Shown here in pieces: positions 24,121 through 33,417 of a stretch of 64,000 nucleotides of DNA. Numbering within the stretch: position 1 is the stretch's first letter; the number at the start of each line of letters is the position of its first letter. The translations under genes were made by a program, and so were the position numbers. The stretch lies in assembly GCF_039535235.1 (NCBI RefSeq), contig NZ_BAAAWU010000001.1:7133001-7197000 (forward strand), given 5' to 3'. The DNA is from Streptomyces roseoviridis (GTDB lineage Bacteria > Actinomycetota > Actinomycetes > Streptomycetales > Streptomycetaceae). Under the pieces are notes generated by a model, which made no database searches, was not told the DNA's origin, and saw only the letters and a list, made by a program, of their open reading frames with translations.

Positions 24121-26319
24121 TCACGGCGCCGGCGAACCGTACGCGGACGCGAGCCGCGCCGCCGACGTCCCGAGGCCCGTCGGCCCCCGCCGCGCCAGGG
24201 ACGTCCCCGCGCCCCTGTGGACGTCCTCGGCCCCGTAACGCCGCACGCTCCGGTGCCAGTTGAGGATGCCCGCGAGCCAGTCCTCCAACTCCCGCAGATA
24301 CGTGGCGAAGGCGGCCCGGCCCGCCTCGTCGAGACCGAAGTCGGCGATCAGCAGCGGCACTTCGTGCTTCTTCAGGTGCTCGTACTGGCGCAGCCGGCCC
24401 CGCATCAGGTCGTCGACCATCGCCACCGCCGTCGGATAGTCGCAGTCGAAGAACGTCTGCAGCACCAGCACGCCGTTGTGCACCTCGCCCTCGACCTCGA
24501 CCTCCTTCTGGTACGAGAAGAGGTCATTGAGCAGGGTCGCGTAGTCCATCACCGAGCCCTCCAGGGCCCGCACGGTGCCCGTGCGGTAGAGCTCGGGCGG
24601 CAGCGCCTCCGCGTGCCGCAGCCGGCACATCAGCATGGTCAGCTCCGAGCCGAAGGTGGTCCGGCGCATCTCGATGTAGTCGACCGGGTCCGGGACGCGG
24701 TGCTGTGCCTGGTTGTACAGCTCCCACAGCCAGCTGTCCAGCATCGCGTCGACGGCGGCCCGCAGCTGCGCGCGTGCCTCCGGGGCCATCGGGCCGGCCG
24801 TGCGGGCCCACAGGTCGGCGAGGGAGCGCTCCATCGGGTTCACCGCGAGTGCGGCTCCCGCGCCCGGATCCTCCAGCGGCATGCAGGACTTCAGCCGTTC
24901 GGTCTGCTCCCTGGCGGCCGGCAGGTTGCGCGGCCGGCCGAAGACGAGGGGGTAGTGGTCGTCCCCGTAGGTGCCCCAGGTCAGCCACTCGGCGCTGAGC
25001 ACCAGCTCCTCCACCGTGGCGTCCGGGTCGAGCCCCGCCGAACACAGCGCCAGGTCGAAGCCCTCGGCCATCGGCCGGTCCCAGATGTCGTCGAGCAGCC
25101 CCGTCTCCGCCGCCCAGTCGAGGGACCGGCGTCTGGCCTCCTCGTGGTGCGGGCTGAGCGCCAGCGGGTACGGCAGGTCGAACTCCGGCAGCAGCGACGG
25201 CCCCACCCTCTGGTGCGGGACGTGCGTGAGCGTGCGCAGCCGGCTCGCCGCGGGCCGGCCGAACAGGTTCCGGATGTCGAGGGCGGAGGTGCCGATCACC
25301 CCGTCCGCCCGCGAAGAGCCGCTCACCATACCGTCGTTCATGTACCGGCTGGAGCGCATGTGCCACTCGTGACCGCCGGACTGCCAGTCCTGAAGGCCCT
25401 TGGTGTAGGCGGCGACGGCCGCCACCTCCTCCGGCCCGAGCCCGTGTTCCGCGCACAGCGCGGGCACCTCGGTCAGCGCGGTGTTCTCGAACTGCTGGAG
25501 CCGGGAGGTCAGCAGGTCGTTGACGGCGTCGGCCGCTTCCTGCGTCGTACAGCCGAGGAACTTCTCCAGGACGAGGACACCATTGCTGTTCTCGCCCTCG
25601 TCCTCGACCTCGCGCTGGTACGAGAAGAGGTCGTTGCGCAGGTGGACCGCGTCGGAGAACGCGTCCCGCAGCACCCGCAGCGGCCGGGTGTACGCGACCC
25701 GCTCGGGCACCTCGGCGCCCGCCGCGTACTCGACGAGCCCCGCCGACCAGGGCGCGCCGCCCACCTTGCGGCGCATCTCGATGTACTCGACCGGGTTGGC
25801 GATCCGCCCCTCGTTGATGTTGTCGAGCTCCCACAGCGACTCGTACAGCAGGTGTTCCGTCGCCTCCGCGAAGCGCACGCGCCAGGCCGCCGACATCGAC
25901 GGCACCGTCCGCCGCCACAGGTCCGCCAGACCAGCCTCCACCGGGTTGGCCGGCTCCGGCATGCCCTCCGCCGGATCGGCGGGCATGAACGACGGCAGCC
26001 GGTCGAGGTACGCCTTGCCGCCGGCCCGGTCCTGGGTGCGCTTGAAGACCTCGAGGAAGTGGTCGTCGAAGAAGAACACCCACGTGTACCAGTCGGTGAC
26101 GAGGGACAGGGCCTCCTCGTCGCAGTCCGGGTGGGTGTAGGAGCACAACAGGGCGTAGTCGTGGGCCTGGAGGTCCTCCTCCTCCCAGACGCCGGAGCCC
26201 TCCAGCATGCCCATCTCCCGCGCCCAGTCCCGCGTGTGCGTGCGGGCCGCCTCGACATGGGGATTGAGCCGCGCCGGATACGGGACGTAGAAATCCGGCA
26301 GAACGAAGGGCTGAGCCAT
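24121..26319 (-). CDS. geoA: Geosmin synthase (germacradienol/geosmin synthase)
   Basis: 732 residues (S. coelicolor enzyme about 726). Bifunctional sesquiterpene cyclase: the N-terminal domain turns farnesyl diphosphate to germacradienol, the C-terminal domain turns that to geosmin. N domain: PFVLPDFYVPYPARLNPH start, DDHFLE at 85-90 and NDLFSYQRE at 229-237. C domain: DDHYP at about 453-457 and NDLFSYQKE. These match the Mg-binding residues of the characterised enzyme. ATG 26319 starts MAQPF; the upstream in-frame extension is Arg/Pro-rich and has no ribosome site. Monocistronic, ending next to a shared hairpin. Strong marker for Streptomyces. Confidence 0.97.
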   Translation of the reverse strand: MAQPFVLPDFYVPYPARLNPHVEAARTHTRDWAREMGMLEGSGVWEEEDLQAHDYALLCSYTHPDCDEEALSLVTDWYTWVFFFDDHFLEVFKRTQDRAGGKAYLDRLPSFMPADPAEGMPEPANPVEAGLADLWRRTVPSMSAAWRVRFAEATEHLLYESLWELDNINEGRIANPVEYIEMRRKVGGAPWSAGLVEYAAGAEVPERVAYTRPLRVLRDAFSDAVHLRNDLFSYQREVEDEGENSNGVLVLEKFLGCTTQEAADAVNDLLTSRLQQFENTALTEVPALCAEHGLGPEEVAAVAAYTKGLQDWQSGGHEWHMRSSRYMNDGMVSGSSRADGVIGTSALDIRNLFGRPAASRLRTLTHVPHQRVGPSLLPEFDLPYPLALSPHHEEARRRSLDWAAETGLLDDIWDRPMAEGFDLALCSAGLDPDATVEELVLSAEWLTWGTYGDDHYPLVFGRPRNLPAAREQTERLKSCMPLEDPGAGAALAVNPMERSLADLWARTAGPMAPEARAQLRAAVDAMLDSWLWELYNQAQHRVPDPVDYIEMRRTTFGSELTMLMCRLRHAEALPPELYRTGTVRALEGSVMDYATLLNDLFSYQKEVEVEGEVHNGVLVLQTFFDCDYPTAVAMVDDLMRGRLRQYEHLKKHEVPLLIADFGLDEAGRAAFATYLRELEDWLAGILNWHRSVRRYGAEDVHRGAGTSLARRGPTGLGTSAARLASAYGSPAP

Positions 26320-26488
26320 GCCAGGGGGGCCTCTCGGTGAGCGCGTGCGGTCGTCCGGCCGAGCATTACCCCTCGGCCCGCGCACCCACGCGAACACCGC
26401 AATAGTCATACGAGCGCGAGGAGGTGCCGGCCGGACCGCGATCCGCCGGCACTTCCCCACGGGAGGGCGGGTTTCGGCCGCCCCTTCC

Positions 26489-28423
26489 TCAGCTCTGCGA
26501 AACCCGCACGTCAGCGGCCTTCACAAAGGCCACCCGATGGCCGAACTGGATCTCGTAGTACTCCTCCCGGCCCCGGACGACCCGGTGACCCGAGGAATCG
26601 AAAACCGGTGCGTAGTAGTACTCGCCCGGGGTGCGGTCACCCACCACGTACCGCTGACCGGCGAGCAGCCGGTACGGCAACGGGGACACCGGCTGCACCG
26701 GGACCCCCGCCGGATAGGCCGCGGCCTCCGGATACGCCCGCCCGTACACCGGCACCGACGCCAGACCCTCCCTCGGCGTCAGCACCAGGCCGCGCCCGTT
26801 CACCGCCGTCGGCCCGTCCTGCGGATTGTGGAACCACGCCTTCTGCCCGAGGTACCAGACCGCCGTCCAGTCGCCCCGCCGCTCCGCCACCGCGTAGCTC
26901 TGGCCCGTCGAGGCGCGCGCGCCCGTGTCGTTGACCCCGGTCGTCGAATCCTGCCCGCCCGGCCGCAGACCGATGTCCTTCACCAGCGGCGCGTCGGCGC
27001 TCGGAGCGGTGTGCAGCCGCACCGCACCGCTCCCGTGCGGCGCGCACGCCTCCCCCGCCTTCGCGCACCCCGTGTACAGGGGCCGGTGCGAGACGTAGTC
27101 CGGCCGGATGGTCACCACCCCCGCGTCCGGACCCGCGCTCGGCGTGATCGGCCGGCCGAGCAGCTTGAAGTAGTGCGCCCAGTCCCAGTACGGGCCCGGG
27201 TCGGTGTGCATGCCCCTGATGGTCGAGGCGACCGTCCCCGGCACGTTGTCGTGGCCGAGCACGTGCTGCCGGTCCAGCGGAATGCCGTACCGTTTCGCCA
27301 GATAGCGCACCAGACGCGCCGACGTCCGGTACATCGCCTCCGTGTACCAGGAGTCCGGCGACGTCAGGAAGCCCTCGTGCTCCAGACCCACCGACTTGGC
27401 GTTCACGAACCAGTTGCCCGCGTGCCAGCCCACGTCCTTCAGCGGCACGTGCTGCGCGATGTGCCCGTCCGAGGACCGCAGCGAGTACTGCCACGACACG
27501 TACGCCGGATCTTGCACCAGCTTCAGCGTGGTGTCCCAGCTCGCCTCGGTGTCGTGGATCACGATGTAGTCGACCGACTGCGACACCGGCCGGTCCGCCT
27601 TGTCGTGGTTGCCGTAGTCACCGCCCCCCAACTCCTCGTAGGGCGCCGGGATCCACTCGCACGCCACCTCCGGCGGACATTCCACCGGCCCCCTCGCCGG
27701 CGCCCGCAGCCCGAGCGCGGCCAGCTGGCCCCTGGCGGGTGCCACGTCCGGATCGGCCGGAAGCGTCACCACCTGCCCGCTGTCCGTCCGGCGCGACTCG
27801 CCGCCCCGGATCACCTCGAACACCTCGTCCGCGTACACCGCCGCCGTGCCGCTGTCCTCCGCACCCGAGTAGCGCGCCACCGCCCCGTACCAGTCGGCCG
27901 GATCCGCGCTCGCCGGCAGCCCCGCCTCACGCTGTGCCGCGGCCAGCAGCGCCGCGCCGCCCTCGATGTTCGCCGCCGTACCGGTCCGCAGCTCCTCGGC
28001 CGGCCGGCCCGTGAGCGCCGCCGCCCGCTCCAGCGTCCGCAGCCGCGCCGGCAGCGCACCCGCCGACGGCAGCGGTGCCCCGGCCCCCACGCGCGGGGGC
28101 CGCGCCTCGTCCCCGCGCGCGTCCTCCTCGCCCTCCGAGTGGTGCGGCGCCTCGGCGAGCGCGGTCACCGCGTCCGTCAGGTGCATCGGCCCGTAGCCGC
28201 CCGTCACGCTCGGCGCGCCGCCGTGGGCGTCCCACCGCGACTGGAGGTACGACACGGCCAGCAGCACACCGGCCGGGACGCCGTGCCGCTCGGCCGCCGC
28301 CGCGAACTGGTCCTGGAGCGAGCCCGCGACGGGGCCCTCGGCGCCGGCGGACGGCGCGCCGGAGAGGAGAGGAAGGATCAGCAGGACGGGCGCGGCCCGT
28401 CTGAGGGAGGTGGAACGGAGCAA
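26489..28423 (-). CDS. Secreted N-acetylmuramoyl-L-alanine amidase with degenerate SLT-like N-domain
   Basis: 644 residues. Signal peptide (LRRAAPVLLILPLLSGAPSAGA). Residues about 35-80 resemble a lytic-transglycosylase-like helical domain (GVPAGVLLAVSYLQSRWDAHGG) but the catalytic Glu position reads Gln. An amidase_2/PGRP domain follows (about 275-430) with zinc ligands His290 (IHDTE), His near 336 (WHAGNW) and His391 (GHDNVPG). The C-terminal 200 residues are SH3-like (YYEIQFGHRVAFVKAADV). TTG 28423 is preferred: GGAGG 5 nt upstream gives the right signal peptide. Cell-wall hydrolysis outside the membrane is inferred. Confidence 0.88.
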   Translation of the reverse strand: MLRSTSLRRAAPVLLILPLLSGAPSAGAEGPVAGSLQDQFAAAAERHGVPAGVLLAVSYLQSRWDAHGGAPSVTGGYGPMHLTDAVTALAEAPHHSEGEEDARGDEARPPRVGAGAPLPSAGALPARLRTLERAAALTGRPAEELRTGTAANIEGGAALLAAAQREAGLPASADPADWYGAVARYSGAEDSGTAAVYADEVFEVIRGGESRRTDSGQVVTLPADPDVAPARGQLAALGLRAPARGPVECPPEVACEWIPAPYEELGGGDYGNHDKADRPVSQSVDYIVIHDTEASWDTTLKLVQDPAYVSWQYSLRSSDGHIAQHVPLKDVGWHAGNWFVNAKSVGLEHEGFLTSPDSWYTEAMYRTSARLVRYLAKRYGIPLDRQHVLGHDNVPGTVASTIRGMHTDPGPYWDWAHYFKLLGRPITPSAGPDAGVVTIRPDYVSHRPLYTGCAKAGEACAPHGSGAVRLHTAPSADAPLVKDIGLRPGGQDSTTGVNDTGARASTGQSYAVAERRGDWTAVWYLGQKAWFHNPQDGPTAVNGRGLVLTPREGLASVPVYGRAYPEAAAYPAGVPVQPVSPLPYRLLAGQRYVVGDRTPGEYYYAPVFDSSGHRVVRGREEYYEIQFGHRVAFVKAADVRVSQS

Positions 28424-28703
28424 GGCAGCCTCCAGGCACGGATGGGGAAGCGGGGGCGTGCGGAACCGAACCCGTACAGGGGTAGCGGCTCGCGGACCAT
28501 CCGTCAATCACCCTCGATGCCGGGCGATTTCCCACGTCAGAGCGGCCGGAGAGCGGTTTCGCGCGGGCGGCGCCCCCGCCTGCGGCGCGTCAGTGGAGTG
28601 GACCTGTGGGGGTGTTCCTCGCGGAGCGGAACGAAGGGCGCCGCACGCCCGGTGTGTCGGCACCGGGCGCGCGGCGCCCACCCCCGTCCCGTGTCGGAGC
28701 CGC

Positions 28704-29834
28704 TCAGCGCGTCCCGACCGCCGCGCGCACGGCCCGCCGTGCCATGGCGCAGTCGTCGTGCAACCGCCGCAGCAGCAGCCGCTGCTCCTCGCCGGGCGAG
28801 ACCGCCCCGGCGGGCACCGGGACCGAACCGGCCGGCGGCGCCTCCTTGATCGTCCGCTGCACCGCCGTCTCGTACGTACGGATCTCCCGGGTCAGCACGA
28901 TCATCAGGTTCACCAGGAACGCGTCCCTGGAGGCCGTCCCCGCCTGCTGTGCCAGCTGACTGATCTGGCGCCGCGCCAGCGGAGCGTCACCGAGCACCGC
29001 CCACAGCGTCGCCAGGTCGTAGCCCGGCAGGTACCAGCCGGCGTGCTCCCAGTCGACGAGCACCGGACCGGCCGGCGAGAGCAGCATGTTGGACAACAGC
29101 GCGTCACCGTGACAGAACTGCCCCATGCCCTGCCGGCCCCCCGCCTGCGCGAGGCCGTGCAGCAGCTTCTGCAGGTCGTCCCGGTCCCGGTCGGTGAACA
29201 GCCCGAGCTCGTGGTAGCGGGCGATCCGCGCCCCGTAGTCGAGCGGCGCGTCGAACGTCCCGGCCGGCGGCCGCCAGGCGTTCAGCCGGGCGATCGCGCC
29301 GAGCGCGGCCCGCACGTCCGCGCGGGGCGGTGCCTCGACCGGATGACGGCTCAACGCCGCCGCCCGCCCCGGCATCCGCTCGATGACCAGCGTGCAGTTC
29401 TCCGGGTCCGCGGCGATCAGCCGCGGCGCGCGCACCGGGGGACGGTGCCGGACGAACGCGCGGTAGGACGCTATTTCGTGACGGAACCGCTCGACCCACG
29501 CGGGGGAGTGGTCCAGTAAACACTTCGCGACCGCCGTCGTCCTTCCGGTCGTCCCGACGATCAGCACGGAACGACCGCTGCGCCGGAGCACCTGAACCGG
29601 GTTGAACTCCGGGCAGATCCGGTGGACGGACGCGATGGCCATGCGCAGCTGCGCCCCCTGCGGACCGGACAGGTCGATCCTCCCGCTGGGCGGCTGGACG
29701 GTGCTCCCCGCCCAGCGCCTCGGCCGCGCCGCTCCCTGCGTCGGAGCGGGGGCGAGGTACGGTCCGGAACCGGCCGGAATGGTGCGGTGCAGCGGCCGGG
29801 GCGGGGCGGACACGGAGGACGATGCTGTGTACAT
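28704..29834 (-). CDS. Aminoglycoside phosphotransferase (APH)-family kinase
   Basis: 376 residues. Protein-kinase-like APH fold: catalytic loop HGDALLSNMLL (HxDxxxxN), metal motif DWEHAGWY, and the IERMPG hinge. A long N-terminal Ser/Pro region precedes the domain, and the C-terminal helix is rich in Arg/Leu. Substrate unknown; APH homologues in Streptomyces phosphorylate aminoglycosides, choline, homoserine or polyketide sugars, or serve as Ser/Thr kinases. ATG 29834 chosen without a clear ribosome site; Met at 29627 is the alternative. Divergent from the NsdA-like regulator across 237 bp. Confidence 0.75.
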   Translation of the reverse strand: MYTASSSVSAPPRPLHRTIPAGSGPYLAPAPTQGAARPRRWAGSTVQPPSGRIDLSGPQGAQLRMAIASVHRICPEFNPVQVLRRSGRSVLIVGTTGRTTAVAKCLLDHSPAWVERFRHEIASYRAFVRHRPPVRAPRLIAADPENCTLVIERMPGRAAALSRHPVEAPPRADVRAALGAIARLNAWRPPAGTFDAPLDYGARIARYHELGLFTDRDRDDLQKLLHGLAQAGGRQGMGQFCHGDALLSNMLLSPAGPVLVDWEHAGWYLPGYDLATLWAVLGDAPLARRQISQLAQQAGTASRDAFLVNLMIVLTREIRTYETAVQRTIKEAPPAGSVPVPAGAVSPGEEQRLLLRRLHDDCAMARRAVRAAVGTR

Positions 29835-29990
29835 GGAGGAGACAGATCCCTTCGTGCGCCGACGAGTTGCGTGCGTCGCCCCGCCCGCCCGACCGATCCG
29901 CACCCTGGGGAAAATGAGGGCCGGTCGACGGGGCGGGGTGGCGCGTTCCTACCTGACACCCGGCCGCGGGTGGCGGAACATCGGGCGCAC

Positions 29991-30019
29991 CCTGGCGAAC
30001 CCTGGCGAATAGTCGCCAG
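29991..30019. promoter_or_regulatory. Direct plus inverted repeats upstream of the NsdA-like gene
   Basis: CCTGGCGAA occurs twice (29991-29999, 30001-30009); the second overlaps the perfect inverted repeat CTGGCGA-ATAG-TCGCCAG (30002-30019). It lies 53 bp before the GTG start of the NsdA-like gene and in the divergent promoter region of the kinase gene. Probable regulator binding site, possibly autoregulatory. Confidence 0.6.
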
Positions 30020-30071
30020 CCCTATGACAGGGGGTTAGTGTCAAGTCAGCCGAGAACCTGGGGGCTTAGAC

Positions 30072-31562
30072 GTGACCGGACAGACCAACACCCGCCTGGC
30101 GGACCTCTTCGGCCTCGCCGGCTGGTCCAAGGGCGAACTCGCGAGACTCGTGAACCGGCAGGCGGCGGCCATGGGCCACCCCCAGCTGGCGACCGACACC
30201 TCGCGGGTGCGGCGCTGGATCGACATGGGGGAGACCCCGCGCGATCCCGTGCCCCGGGTGCTGGCAGCGCTGTTCACCGAGCGACTCGGCCGTGTCGTGA
30301 CCATCGAGGACCTCGGGTTCGTACGACACGGGCGCGCCGGCAAACGGCGGGACGTCAGGAACACCGACAACCCTGACGGGCTGCCCTGGGCGCCCGAACG
30401 TACGGCAGCGGTCCTCACCGAATTCACGGGAATGGACCTCATGCTCAACCGACGCGGCCTGGTGGGCGCGGGTGCCGCGCTTGCCGCCGGCTCCGTAATC
30501 ACCAACGCCATGCACGACTGGCTCCACACCGACCCCGCACGCCCCGGCGCCACCCCCCGCGCCGTCGATCCCCTCCACGCCGACCCCGCCGGGTACGACC
30601 GCTACGAGGCCGCCCCCATCGGGTCGGAGGAGATCGAGGCCCTGGAACGCTCCGTCGAGGTCTTCCGCGCCTGGGACGCCTCCCGCGGCGGCGGCCTCCA
30701 GCGCAAGGCCGTGGTCGGCCAGCTCAACGAGGTGGGCGGCATGCTCGCCTACCACCACCCGGACCACCTCCAGCGCCGGTTGTGGGGCGTGGCCGCCAAC
30801 CTGGCCGTCCTGGCCGGCTGGATGTCCCACGACGTCGGCCTGGAGCCCACCGCCCAGAAGTACTTCGTGATCGCCGCGCACGCGGCCCGCGAGGGCGGCG
30901 ACCGCCCCCGCGCCGGCGAGGCGCTCTCCCGCGCCGCCCGCCAGATGGTGCACCTCGGCCGGCCCGACGAGGCCCTCGACCTGATGAAGCTGGCCAAGTC
31001 CGGCGCGGGGGAGCGGCTGCTGCCCCGCACCCAGGCCATGTTCCACACCATCGAGGCATGGGCGCAGGCGTCGATGGGCCGGGGCCAGGCCATGCGCCGG
31101 ACCCTCGGCGAGGCCGAGGAGCTCTTCGTGTCCGACCGGGGCGACGAGAAGCCCAGCTGGATGCAGAACTTCGACGAGGCCGACCTGCACGGCATGCAGG
31201 CGCTCGCCTACCGCACCCTCGCCGAACACGATCCGGCCGCGGCCGTCCCCGCCCAGCGCCACGCCAAGCTGGCGATCGACCTGCGCCACAACGGGCACGA
31301 CCGTTCCAAGCTCTTCGACCACATCTCGCTCGCCTCGGCCCTCTTCATCGCCGACGACCCGGAACAGGCGGACCGTTACGCCCGCCTCGCCCTGGTCTCC
31401 ATGAGCGACACCTCATCCCACCGGACCTGGGACCGGCTGCGCGAGATGTACCGGCTGACCGGGCAGTACGCGGGCTACAGCAAGATCGAGGACCTGCGCG
31501 AGGAGATCGAGACCGCCCTCCCGAAGGCGCCAGCGAACCGCCCCAGGACCGGGGAGGCGTGA
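30072..31562 (+). CDS. NsdA-like transcriptional regulator (HTH plus TPR-like)
   Basis: 496 residues. N-terminal segment (TRLADLFGLAGWSKGELARLVNRQAAAMGHP) is an HTH-like module, followed by a hydrophobic stretch (RRGLVGAGAALAAGSV) that may be mistaken for a Tat signal, then all-alpha repeats (KYFVIAAHAAREGGDRPRAGEALSRAARQM and similar). Sequence form matches NsdA, a negative regulator of sporulation and antibiotic production in S. coelicolor, but Streptomyces encodes several paralogues, so I leave the symbol empty. GTG 30072. A palindrome precedes it. Confidence 0.82.
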   Translation: MTGQTNTRLADLFGLAGWSKGELARLVNRQAAAMGHPQLATDTSRVRRWIDMGETPRDPVPRVLAALFTERLGRVVTIEDLGFVRHGRAGKRRDVRNTDNPDGLPWAPERTAAVLTEFTGMDLMLNRRGLVGAGAALAAGSVITNAMHDWLHTDPARPGATPRAVDPLHADPAGYDRYEAAPIGSEEIEALERSVEVFRAWDASRGGGLQRKAVVGQLNEVGGMLAYHHPDHLQRRLWGVAANLAVLAGWMSHDVGLEPTAQKYFVIAAHAAREGGDRPRAGEALSRAARQMVHLGRPDEALDLMKLAKSGAGERLLPRTQAMFHTIEAWAQASMGRGQAMRRTLGEAEELFVSDRGDEKPSWMQNFDEADLHGMQALAYRTLAEHDPAAAVPAQRHAKLAIDLRHNGHDRSKLFDHISLASALFIADDPEQADRYARLALVSMSDTSSHRTWDRLREMYRLTGQYAGYSKIEDLREEIETALPKAPANRPRTGEA

Positions 31563-31739
31563 GAGGCGTGAGGAGCGGGAGAGACGTGGTGAGAGGAGCC
31601 AGGCGTGGTCAGGATGACGGCGCGACGTGCCACGAGGACCGCGGCCCGTCGCTCCCCGACCTCCGTTGACCCCCGTCGCCGCCCGTCCGACCGCAGTGCT
31701 CGCCCGTCGGGGTGGTGACGCGGTCGTCCGCCTGGCCGG

Positions 31740-33200
31740 TCACGGGGTCGTCGTCCGGCCTCCGACCCGGACCACCATCACGCAGGCGTCGTCCTCGCGC
31801 GGCCCCTCGCCGAACTCCTCCAGCACCGTCCGGACGCACTCCTGCGCGTCGCGCGCGGCGGCCAGGCGCGGGGCGAGGGCCAGCAGGCGCTCCGTACCGC
31901 TGTCGTCCATGCCGGCGTCGGTCCGGGTCAGGCCGTCGGTGTGCAGCAGCAGCAGGTCGCCGGGCACCAGCCGGGTCTCGGCCTCCTCGTACGCCGCACC
32001 GGCCGTCGCTCCGAGGAGCACTCCTTCCGGCCGGGTCAGCGCCCGTCCCGCTCCGCCGCGGAACAGCAGCGGGGCGGGATGGCCGGCCTGGGACCAGGCG
32101 AGGGTCTGGGTGGCCGGATCGTAACGACAGCACAGCACGCTGCCGAGGGCGGGCTGGACGGACGTCTCCAGGAGCTGGTTGAGGTGGCCCATCAGGGCGC
32201 CCGGCCGGATCCCGGCCACCGCCATGCCGCGCAGCGCGCCGAGCAGCATCGCCATCGAGGAGGTCGCCGCGACGCCGTGACCGGTCAGATCGCCGACGGT
32301 CAGCAGCGCGTCCCCGTCCGGCAGTGCCAGCGCGTCGTACCAGTCGCCGCCGATCAGACCCGTGCTCGCGGCGGGCAGGTAGTGGCCGGCCACGTCGAGC
32401 GGGGCGGGGCCGTCGTGGGCGAACCGGAGGGAGCCGCGCCAGGGCGGCAGCACGGCCTCCTGGAGCTCGACGGCGACCCGGCGCTCGGTGTGCTCGATGT
32501 GCTGGTGGCGCTGGAGGCTGTCCCGGCTCTCGCGGACCGCCCGCTCGCTGCGGCGCAGCTCGCTGACGTCCCTTAAGACGGCCCACATGGAAGCCGTGCA
32601 GCCGTCGGCGTCCAGCACCGGCTCGCCCGTCATGTGCACCGTGCGGACCCGCCCGTCGGTGCGGACGATCCGGAACTCGCCGTCGATCGGCTTCCCGTCG
32701 ATCAGGCAGTCCGTCACCATCGCCTGGAGCACGGGCTGGTCCTCGGCGAACACCATGGACGGCAGCTCGTCGAGCGACATCGGTCCGCTCTCCTGCGGCC
32801 GGCCGAAGATCTGGAACAGCTCCTCCGACCAGTGCACGTCGTCGGTGAGCAGGTCCCACTCGGCGCTGCCGACCCGGGACAGCAGCGAACCCGTGAGCCG
32901 GGGAGCGGGCTCGGCGTAGGCCGCGGGGGAGTCCTGGGGCGCCGCCGGGGCGTCCGCGAGGTCCGCGGGCAGCCCCGCCTTCAGCTGGCCCATGTGGGCG
33001 CGCAGGTCGTCGAGTTGATGGACGGCCAGATCGCACAGGGCGCGCTGCCAGCGGCCCTGCGGGTCGTCCTCGTCCGTGACGGCGTCCCTGCGCACCGCGT
33101 CCACCTCGCCGCGCAGACGGCGCGTCTGCGAGATGAGCGCGTCCACCGCGCCGGGCTCGGGCGGTTGGGCGGGACGGTCCGCGAAGAGAGGGGACGGCAT
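31740..33200 (-). CDS. PAS domain SpoIIE/PP2C-type serine phosphatase
   Basis: 486 residues, soluble. N-terminal coiled coil (about 20-80), PAS fold (SAEWDLLTDDVHWSEELFQIFG to WAVLRDVSEL, about 108-220), a linker helix, then a PP2C/SpoIIE domain (GGDWYDALALPDGDALLTVGDLTGHGV, GSVLCCRYDPATQTLAWSQAGHPAP, LLLLHTDGLTRT, EDDACVMVVRV) with the metal Asp residues present. RsbU-like proteins dephosphorylate anti-anti-sigma factors in response to the PAS signal. GGAG lies 6 nt before ATG 33200. No anti-sigma pair adjacent. Divergent from the 939-aa protein. Confidence 0.9.
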   Translation of the reverse strand: MPSPLFADRPAQPPEPGAVDALISQTRRLRGEVDAVRRDAVTDEDDPQGRWQRALCDLAVHQLDDLRAHMGQLKAGLPADLADAPAAPQDSPAAYAEPAPRLTGSLLSRVGSAEWDLLTDDVHWSEELFQIFGRPQESGPMSLDELPSMVFAEDQPVLQAMVTDCLIDGKPIDGEFRIVRTDGRVRTVHMTGEPVLDADGCTASMWAVLRDVSELRRSERAVRESRDSLQRHQHIEHTERRVAVELQEAVLPPWRGSLRFAHDGPAPLDVAGHYLPAASTGLIGGDWYDALALPDGDALLTVGDLTGHGVAATSSMAMLLGALRGMAVAGIRPGALMGHLNQLLETSVQPALGSVLCCRYDPATQTLAWSQAGHPAPLLFRGGAGRALTRPEGVLLGATAGAAYEEAETRLVPGDLLLLHTDGLTRTDAGMDDSGTERLLALAPRLAAARDAQECVRTVLEEFGEGPREDDACVMVVRVGGRTTTP

Positions 33201-33417
33201 GTCGTACTCCGATGCAGGCGACGTGGCGCGGCCAAGTCTGGAAAGTGAAGCCCGGGTACGACTTTGGCACAGCCCGGTTCACCTCGTAAGCCATTTGGCA
33301 ACACTCGATACGGTGGTGCTTCTGGCATATGTCAAAGGCCCACAGGGGGACCAGTGGACATTCGGCCACACGGCCACGGGTTACGGTGCTGCTGTGGTGA
33401 GCGACGAGGTGAACTCA

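Noticed and set aside
30462..30520. Tat or membrane signal in the NsdA-like protein
   Set aside because: Hydrophobic stretch is internal after the HTH and too short; the family is cytoplasmic.
31614..31718. 34-codon Arg-rich frame after the NsdA-like gene
   Set aside because: Very basic, no ribosome site of note, no coupling; likely chance.
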